Position numbers and translations under genes: made by a program. Below are positions 7,133 through 12,668 of a stretch of 12,668 bases of DNA, piece by piece. The DNA is from an uncultured Chloroflexaceae bacterium. Lineage in GTDB: Bacteria; Chloroflexota; Chloroflexia; Chloroflexales; Chloroflexaceae. The notes beneath the pieces are model-generated. The model was not told the DNA's origin. It was given only the letters and a program-made list of their open reading frames with translations, and ran no database searches. The stretch spans positions 1-12,668 of the forward strand of contig CAKZQX010000816.1 of NCBI GenBank assembly GCA_937141995.1. The letters run 5' to 3'. Each line of letters starts with the position of its first letter. Within the stretch, counting starts at the first letter, position 1.

Positions 7133-9598
7133 TTATGTTACCCGTACGCGCAGTTTATCACCAAGCGCACTAAAATGACTGATCCAGATCTGTGCGTCTT
7201 CGTTCCCACGTTCGGCCTTCTTTAGGAATGTGGGATAGAATGTTTGCAACATGCCATAGTAGATATTCTGCGTTTGCCAGAGATTGACCTCAAACGGCAG
7301 TGTGCGTGCCAGATTGACCGCTGCTTCGAGACCCTGGAGCATATCCAGGTCAGTCGGTTCTTCAAAGAACTGTCCCATCTTCTGCTCAATTGTATGCTGG
7401 ATGGTGTATCCCAGCATCTCGGTATCGAGCACAACCTTGACCACGCGCGCCTCTTCCAGCAAGATGCGAATACGCTCGAAGTCTAGATCATCTTCGGCGA
7501 GGGCGCGCCGCAGGTGGCTGTTAAGCGCAAACTCGGCTGCTGTGCGGAAGGCCTTGATCGGTGGGGTTCCCAGGTCCGACAGAAACCGCATCAGCGGTAC
7601 ATTCTGCTCATAAAGCTGCCGATAGACCGCTTCGGCCTGCTCCAGCGTGGAGTCCAGGATCAGGTTCAGGATCTTGCGCTGCTCATCGCGGAAGAGCGAC
7701 TTGAGCGAATAGGTCAGATCCAGAAAATGCTTATCCAGCAACCGGATTACCTCGGGCAGATCGGCGCGCTCAAACGCCGCGGTCACCTCATCAACCATGT
7801 CCTGAAACGCCGCTTCACCCTGAAATTCGCGCACGCCGCCGGTCAAGTTGTGATCGCCGAAATGCAACACGCCGAAGGTCAGCAGCGCCGACTCGCCGGT
7901 AACATCCGATGTCACCTGCGCCTTGCCGATAGCGAGCTTGGGCCGCCCGGCCTCAATAATCTGCATCTCCTGATGGTCGATCCGGTAGCTATAAATGCGG
8001 GTGTCGTCCTCGCTGTAGGGCTCAAACAGCGAACTGACGGCGAAGTGCGCCGCAACCTTATGCAGATCCGTTACCGAGGGACGCACAAACCGCTCGTAGA
8101 TCTGGCGGCCGTCCTGGTAATCCAGAATATTACTTTTCGCCTGCTCAACCAGATCCAGGAAGGTCGCTTCAACCTGAGTGTCAAACAACTCCTCTGCCAG
8201 TTGGATCACCCGCCCGGCATACTGGATCACCTGGACCGTCTCAATGCCGGAGAGTTCGTCAAAGAACCAGCCACAACTGGTATACATCAGCATGGCATAG
8301 CGCTGCAATTCCAGCAGTTTGAGCGCAGTGACCCGCTCAATCGCATTGAGCGAATGGGTGGCATGTTGTTCCAGGAAGCGGCTTACACTCTCCGCCGAGC
8401 GATCCAGGATGACTGAAATATAGTCATTGCGCGCGGCCCAGGGATCTTTGAAGAGTTCCGCGCCCTGCCGTTCAAACAGCGGAGCCAACGTATCGCGCAG
8501 CCAGTCTAATGCTGCCCGCAGTGGTGCGCGCCACTCCTGGTTCCAGTCACCATGCCCGCCCGAGTTACAGCCACAATTCCCACGCCAGCGCTCGACACCA
8601 TGAAAACAGCTCCAGGAGGTGTTTTCCAGAATATCGACCTCATAGACCGGCGGGTGTTTCTCCAGATACTCGCCATAGATTGTAATCTTCGCCAGGTTAT
8701 TCGTTTCGATATAGTGCAGCGCATAGCCCAGCGCCATCTCGCCAAAGCGATGGTGATGGCCGTAGGTTTCGCCGTCGGTGGCAATATGCACCATCTGCGG
8801 CCAGGAGCGCTCATCATAGAAGGCTCCGGTGAGCCGGTGCGCCAGGCGCTCGCCGCTCGACAGCAACTGCTCAAAGGCAACCGCCTGTGACACCGGACCA
8901 TCATAGAAGAAGAGCGCAATCGTCCGGCCGGAGGGCAAGCGCTGCTCGTAGGCCATCGTCGGATCGATCCGCCCGCCGGTGACATCGGCCCAGTCGTTGA
9001 CATTCGCATTTTCTACCGTAGCATCACCATTCTCGCCGTTTTTTGGGCGGACACGCCGCCCCTGGTAAGGCGAGAGCACGGTAAACTTGATCCCGTGATC
9101 GACCAGGATCTCCAGCGTCTCCAGATCCACGGCGGTTTCAGCCAACCAGATGCCTTCGGGCTTACGCTCAAAGCGCGACTCAAAATCGCGCACACCCCAG
9201 ATCACCTGCGTACACTTATCGCGGCTGTTTGCCAACGGCATAATCATATGATTATAGACCTGAGCCAGCGCTGACCCATGACCGGAGAAGTATTGCTGGC
9301 TTTCCCGGTCGGCGGACAGGATCGAACGATAGGCCGACGGCGCTTTCTGCTCCATCCAGGAGAGCAGGGTCGGGCCAAAGTTAAAGCTAATCCTGGCGTA
9401 GTTATTGACAATTTGCGTAATCCGATTTTTGCCGTCCAGGATGCGCGATACGCCGTTTGTCGCGTAACACTCCGCCGTGATCCGCTCATTCCAATCGTGG
9501 AAGGGATAGGCCGAGTCCTGAACTTCGATCTCCTCCAGCCAGGGATTTTCGCGTGGTGGTTGATAGAAATGGCCGTGAATACAAATATAACGCTCCAT
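7133..9598 (-). CDS. Glycoside hydrolase family 57 protein with DUF3536
   Basis: GH57 enzymes act on alpha-glucans by a retaining mechanism; the exact substrate of the DUF3536 branch is not known to me. The 821-residue product begins with MERYICIHGHFYQPPRENPW, the first GH57 motif. GHGSALAQVYNH follows at 106-117, then the nucleophile motif WLAETA with E154 and the acid/base motif ATDGETYGHH with D275. A Cys/His segment (SCFHGVERWRGNCGCNSGG, Cys331, Cys342, Cys344) follows the catalytic part. The rest is mostly helical and fits DUF3536. The ATG at 9598 is chosen because the conserved motif starts there; the frame extends to a TTG at 9661 that adds an unconserved stretch. An AGGAG lies about 14 nt upstream, a long spacing. 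It sits between a response regulator and a histidine kinase, near glgB, which suggests a link to storage glucan. No signal peptide, so it acts in the cytosol. Confidence 0.93.
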   Translation of the reverse strand: MERYICIHGHFYQPPRENPWLEEIEVQDSAYPFHDWNERITAECYATNGVSRILDGKNRITQIVNNYARISFNFGPTLLSWMEQKAPSAYRSILSADRESQQYFSGHGSALAQVYNHMIMPLANSRDKCTQVIWGVRDFESRFERKPEGIWLAETAVDLETLEILVDHGIKFTVLSPYQGRRVRPKNGENGDATVENANVNDWADVTGGRIDPTMAYEQRLPSGRTIALFFYDGPVSQAVAFEQLLSSGERLAHRLTGAFYDERSWPQMVHIATDGETYGHHHRFGEMALGYALHYIETNNLAKITIYGEYLEKHPPVYEVDILENTSWSCFHGVERWRGNCGCNSGGHGDWNQEWRAPLRAALDWLRDTLAPLFERQGAELFKDPWAARNDYISVILDRSAESVSRFLEQHATHSLNAIERVTALKLLELQRYAMLMYTSCGWFFDELSGIETVQVIQYAGRVIQLAEELFDTQVEATFLDLVEQAKSNILDYQDGRQIYERFVRPSVTDLHKVAAHFAVSSLFEPYSEDDTRIYSYRIDHQEMQIIEAGRPKLAIGKAQVTSDVTGESALLTFGVLHFGDHNLTGGVREFQGEAAFQDMVDEVTAAFERADLPEVIRLLDKHFLDLTYSLKSLFRDEQRKILNLILDSTLEQAEAVYRQLYEQNVPLMRFLSDLGTPPIKAFRTAAEFALNSHLRRALAEDDLDFERIRILLEEARVVKVVLDTEMLGYTIQHTIEQKMGQFFEEPTDLDMLQGLEAAVNLARTLPFEVNLWQTQNIYYGMLQTFYPTFLKKAERGNEDAQIWISHFSALGDKLRVRVT

Positions 9599-9806
9599 AG
9601 GTATCGCTTTGTCTCCTGCTGCTGGTATTGTCCCCAGTCCTGACGCCGATTGCTCCTGCAAGCCGCTGGAAGGAATGCCACCAACCGATTATCCATCATC
9701 CTGACCGAGCCGACGGCTTCCCGTGCTCCGCCAGGATCAGGCAGCAGAGGGGCCACAACTTCACTCGATCAGACTATCGATGTTACGATGTACCGATAGA
9801 TGCGAG

Positions 9807-10253
9807 TTACGTTTTGGGCAATTTTACGACCGTCATCCAGAACACTTCAATGGCCTGCATCACCTGGGTAAACTGATCCAGGTCAACCGGCTTGGTAATA
9901 TAGCAGTTGGCATTGAGATCATACGCTTTCAGAATATCCTCTTCGGCGCGTGAGGTCGTCAGCACGACCACCGGAATACGCTTGAGCATATCGTCAGCCT
10001 TAATCTCTTTCAGCACCTGCCGCCCATCTTTGCGGGGGAGGTTCAGATCAAGCAGGATCAGGTCAGGACGCGGCGCGGCCACGTACTGCCCCTGCCGCCG
10101 CAGAAACTCCATCGCCTCAACCCCATCGCGTACCACACTCAACCGGTTGGGCACGTCAGCATCTTTCAAGGCCTCCATGGTCAAACGCACATCCCCGGGA
10201 TTATCTTCAACGAGGAGAATCTTTAACACCTGGTTGTGATCTCCGACAGACAT
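9807..10253 (-). CDS. Single-domain response regulator (Rcp1/CheY-like)
   Basis: This 148-residue receiver has no output domain. E16-D17-N18 form the acidic pocket, D69 in [13 protein letters not shown] is the phosphoacceptor, and T99/T100 and K121 complete the site. The third residue of the usual EDD is Asn, which is common. It ends [11 protein letters not shown], nearly the same as its paralogue at 4420-4854, and belongs to the Rcp1 group. AAGGAGG (10263-10269) lies 9 nt before the ATG. It precedes the GH57 gene by 208 bp, a gap that contains a 6-bp inverted repeat (9774-9779 with 9794-9799) right after the stop codon but no T-run. No partner kinase is adjacent; the three-PAS kinase after GH57 is the nearest candidate. 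Confidence 0.95.
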   Translation of the reverse strand: MSVGDHNQVLKILLVEDNPGDVRLTMEALKDADVPNRLSVVRDGVEAMEFLRRQGQYVAAPRPDLILLDLNLPRKDGRQVLKEIKADDMLKRIPVVVLTTSRAEEDILKAYDLNANCYITKPVDLDQFTQVMQAIEVFWMTVVKLPKT

Positions 10254-10601
10254 TTCGTGTTGCCTCCTTGGCAGAGATTGTATAGGAGAAGGTCGAACCC
10301 CGTGTCCGGATTCGATGATATCTCAAATCTGCCTACCGTGCCATAGTGCAGGGCGACAGGTATGCCACTGTCGGTGCGAGGATACCATGCAGCCAGGAAC
10401 GCGCACCACTATCACATCATTGCGAGATGCCCCGGAAGGTTTAGCCTGTAGCAACCGGATAAGCAAGCAGCGAAGGGCATTGACAGCGGGTTTGCATTAT
10501 AATGCCGGAATCTTTTTATGAGGTAAATGGTATCACAGAACTGAAGCGCCGACAAGCACCTTACCATGTCATGTCGTATAACTATAAGTAAAAGCCGGTA
10601 A
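10254..10601. other. Non-coding region upstream of the receiver gene
   Basis: This is most of a 432-bp gap after glgB. No reading frame in it resembles a known protein. It holds a minus-strand promoter candidate near 10498-10527, which would give a leader of roughly 230-240 nt before the receiver gene. The leader region contains small inverted repeats such as GGTGCG (10373-10378) with CGCACC (10402-10407). No riboswitch or RNA family is recognised. Confidence 0.5.
10498..10527 (-). promoter_or_regulatory. Candidate sigma-70 promoter with a consensus -10 inside a palindrome
   Basis: On the minus strand TTTACC (10527-10522, 4 of 6 matches) and TATAAT (10503-10498, perfect) are 18 bp apart. The -10 lies inside the perfect 12-bp palindrome GCATTATAATGC (10494-10505), which could also be an operator. 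The likely target is the receiver gene starting at 10253, with a leader of about 235 nt. Confidence 0.45.
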
Positions 10602-10656
10602 TGCGGGGATTATGGTCCCGCACTCCGGGCAAATACGCGGGAGCCATGCTCCCGCG
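10602..10656 (-). terminator. Pair of GC-rich hairpins after glgB (terminator or REP-like repeats)
   Basis: CGCGGGAGC (10636-10644), a CAT loop and GCTCCCGCG (10648-10656) form a perfect 9-bp stem 30 bp past the glgB stop codon. Further on, TGCGGG (10602-10607) pairs with CCCGCA (10617-10622) around a 9-nt loop. In the glgB transcript the first hairpin is followed by TATTTG, and the second by a stretch containing CTTTTAC, so T-runs are short. The two hairpins resemble each other (GCGGGA, CAT, TCCCGC-type), which hints at a dispersed palindromic repeat family. Confidence 0.45.
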
Positions 10657-10685
10657 CACCCGAATCTCCTTCCAACCTCTTACCT

Positions 10686-12629
10686 TTATCCATTCTCTAC
10701 CGTGTTCGTATTCTGCAAAAATACGACGGACAGCGGCGGCAGTGTAATCAGGACCGAGTCCGGCCGCCCATGGAACGGCATCCCGGTCGTCATGACCCCA
10801 CCCATATTGCCATGACCGCTCCCGCTGTAATTGACCGCATCACTATTGAGCGCCTCGCGCCAGTAGCCCTCACGCGGCACTCCTACCCGATAGCTGTATT
10901 GTGGCACGGGAGTACAATTATACACGACAAGCACAAGGTTGTCCGTTGATTTGCCGCGCCGAATAAAACTGTAGACGCTATGTTCGGTATCATTCGCATC
11001 AACCCACTCAAACCCGGCGGCGCTGTTGTCATACTCGTAGAGAGCCGGTTCGCTGCGGTAGAACCGGTTGAGATCGGCGACCCACTGCTGGATGCCGCTG
11101 TGCAGGGGATAGTGCGTGAGGTGCCAGTCCAGGCCGGCATCGTGGTTCCACTCATGCCACTGTCCAAACTCGCCCCCCATAAACACCAGTTTCTTGCCGG
11201 GTTGACCATACATAAAGCCAAACAAGAGCCGCAGGTTGGCAAACCGTTGCCACTCATCGCCCGGCATTTTGCCGATCAGCGACTGCTTGCCATAGACAAC
11301 TTCGTCGTGGGAGAGCGGAAGCATATAATTCTCGGTGAATGCATAGAGGAGGCGGAAGGTAATCTCATTGTGATGATACTTCCGAAAAATGGAGTCGCGC
11401 GACATGTAGTTCAGCGTGTCGTGCATCCAGCCCATGTCCCACTTCATCCCAAATCCCAGGCCGCCCAGGTAGGTCGGGCGCGACACCATCGGCCAGGAGG
11501 TTGACTCCTCGGCAATGGTCTGGACATCGGGATAGTTTTTGTAGACCTCCTGGTTGAGAATCCGCAGAAGCTCAACCGCCTCCAGGTTTTCATTCCCGCC
11601 ATACTTGTTCGGCACCCACTCCCCCGGCTTGCGCGCATAATCCAGGTAGAGCATCGAGGCCACGCCATCAACCCGCAGACCATCGATATGATACTTATCC
11701 AGCCAGAAGAGCGCGCTACTGATCAGCAGGCAGCGCACCTCATTGCGACCATAGTTAAAGATCGCGCTGTTCCACTCGGGATGATAGCCCTGGCGCGGGT
11801 CGGAATGCTCGAACAGGAATGTTCCGTCGAAATAGCCCAGTCCATGCTCATCTTTAGGAAAGTGCGACGGTACCCAGTCAAGGATCACGCCAATGTTATG
11901 CTGGTGCAGGTAGTCAATCAGGTACATAAAATCCTGCGGTGTACCATAGCGACTCGTCGGCGCAAAGAAACTCACTACCTGATAGCCCCAGGAGCCATAG
12001 AAGGGATGCTCCATCACCGGCAGAAACTCAACATGGGTAAAGCCCATCCGCTGTAGATACTCGGTCAGGCGGGGAGCCAGTTCGCGGTAGGTCAAAAAAC
12101 GATTACTCTCCTCACCCCGCATCCACGAACCCAGGTGCATTTCATAGATCGAAAGCGGATCGTCCAGGTTGTTCCGGTCGTGGCGCTGCTCCATCCAGGC
12201 GCGATCACCCCAGGCATAATTATTGACATCGCAGACAACCGAGGCAGTTTCGGGCGGCGTTTCCCGCAGCATTGCAAACGGGTCGGCCTTATCCACCCGA
12301 TAGTTGTTGTACCGGGAAATAATGTGATACTTGTAAACTGCACCGGGCTCAATGCCGGGCAGGAAGCCCTCCCAGATGCCCGAGTCGGCCCGGCGCTCCA
12401 GCGGATGGCTGGTCTTGTCCCAGTTGTTAAAATCCCCAATGACATAGACCCGCTGCGCATTGGGCGCCCAGACTGCGAAGTAGGTGCCCGTCACCCCGTC
12501 AACAGTCAGCGGGTGCGCCCCCAGTTTGTCATAGAGGCGAAAATGCGAACCCTCGTTAAAGATAAAAATATCTGCTTCCGTCAGCAGCGTGACATCTTTT
12601 CTTTCGGTGTCCTGTGGCGACTGTGTCAT
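10686..12629 (-). CDS. glgB: 1,4-alpha-glucan (glycogen) branching enzyme GlgB
   Basis: GlgB cuts an alpha-1,4-glucan chain and rejoins it through an alpha-1,6 bond during glycogen synthesis in the cytosol. The 647-residue product has an N-terminal CBM48-type beta-sandwich (about 30-120, with FAVWAPNAQRVYVIGDFNNW) and a GH13 catalytic barrel. Motifs are intact: EMHLGSW near 163-169, DWVPSHFPKD at 251-260, nucleophile D321 in DGLRVDGVASML, acid/base E374 in TIAEES and D442 in LSHDEVVYGK. The C-terminal beta domain ends near the stop. Length is normal for bacterial GlgB with a short N-terminus. Purine-rich GAGAGGAAACAGGGAATA precedes the ATG as ribosome binding site. It is the first gene in this cluster within the window. 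The 39 bases before it show only this site, so its promoter lies mostly outside. Confidence 0.97.
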   Translation of the reverse strand: MTQSPQDTERKDVTLLTEADIFIFNEGSHFRLYDKLGAHPLTVDGVTGTYFAVWAPNAQRVYVIGDFNNWDKTSHPLERRADSGIWEGFLPGIEPGAVYKYHIISRYNNYRVDKADPFAMLRETPPETASVVCDVNNYAWGDRAWMEQRHDRNNLDDPLSIYEMHLGSWMRGEESNRFLTYRELAPRLTEYLQRMGFTHVEFLPVMEHPFYGSWGYQVVSFFAPTSRYGTPQDFMYLIDYLHQHNIGVILDWVPSHFPKDEHGLGYFDGTFLFEHSDPRQGYHPEWNSAIFNYGRNEVRCLLISSALFWLDKYHIDGLRVDGVASMLYLDYARKPGEWVPNKYGGNENLEAVELLRILNQEVYKNYPDVQTIAEESTSWPMVSRPTYLGGLGFGMKWDMGWMHDTLNYMSRDSIFRKYHHNEITFRLLYAFTENYMLPLSHDEVVYGKQSLIGKMPGDEWQRFANLRLLFGFMYGQPGKKLVFMGGEFGQWHEWNHDAGLDWHLTHYPLHSGIQQWVADLNRFYRSEPALYEYDNSAAGFEWVDANDTEHSVYSFIRRGKSTDNLVLVVYNCTPVPQYSYRVGVPREGYWREALNSDAVNYSGSGHGNMGGVMTTGMPFHGRPDSVLITLPPLSVVFLQNTNTVENG

Positions 12630-12668
12630 TATTCCCTGTTTCCTCTCTCACTTACACACGTTACGCGG

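Noticed and set aside
7514..8416. Open frame of 300 codons on the plus strand
   Set aside because: It is antisense to the well-supported GH57 gene, and its low-complexity Gln/Leu/Arg-rich translation is typical of a shadow frame.
9599..9661. N-terminal extension of the GH57 protein to the TTG at 9661
   Set aside because: The first GH57 motif begins directly at the ATG at 9598, and the extension is not like the family.
9774..9799. Intrinsic terminator after the receiver at 9807-10253
   Set aside because: Only a 6-bp stem with a 14-nt loop and no following T-run.
10480..10503. Plus-strand TTGACA and TATAAT pair
   Set aside because: Both hexamers are perfect, but the spacer is only 12 bp, too short for a sigma-70 promoter, and no plus-strand gene follows.

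Overview
The window carries nine genes, all on the minus strand. It looks like accessory or regulatory chromosome from a free-living bacterium with a KaiB/KaiC clock. The gene set (KaiB and KaiC, soluble PAS histidine kinases with Rcp1-type receivers, a GH57/DUF3536 protein and GlgB) and the moderate GC content suggest Chloroflexota, perhaps a Chloroflexus/Roseiflexus-like phototroph. That placement is an inference and no marker gene is present to settle it.

Reading in the direction of transcription (right to left): glgB (12629-10686), a glycogen branching enzyme, is followed by a 432-bp gap with two GC-rich hairpins and a good minus-strand promoter candidate. Next come a single-domain response regulator (10253-9807), a GH57/DUF3536 glycoside hydrolase (9598-7133), a three-PAS histidine kinase (7024-5111), a second Rcp1-like response regulator (4854-4420), and a receiver-PAS-histidine kinase (4400-2895). 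The last three genes are a receiver protein with a C-terminal KaiA/RsbU-like helical domain (2859-1960), kaiB (1967-1689, overlapping the previous gene by 8 nt) and kaiC (1656-112). Two small hairpins lie just after kaiC.

The most interesting point is the 299-residue protein before kaiB. Its C-terminal half can be aligned by eye with the KaiA C-terminal helical domain and with the related RsbU N-terminal domain. The order receiver/KaiA-like, kaiB, kaiC is the same as cyanobacterial kaiA-kaiB-kaiC. KaiC keeps the double RecA layout and the Thr/Ser/Thr phosphorylation cluster. The locus may therefore encode a complete three-part clock with a chimeric KaiA-like part, set in an array of two kinases and two CheY/Rcp1-like receivers and beside storage-glucan enzymes. 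No gene has a DNA-binding output domain or a predicted membrane segment, so input and output must pass through protein contacts or through genes outside the window.

No RNA genes, CRISPR arrays, insertion sequences or phage genes were seen.
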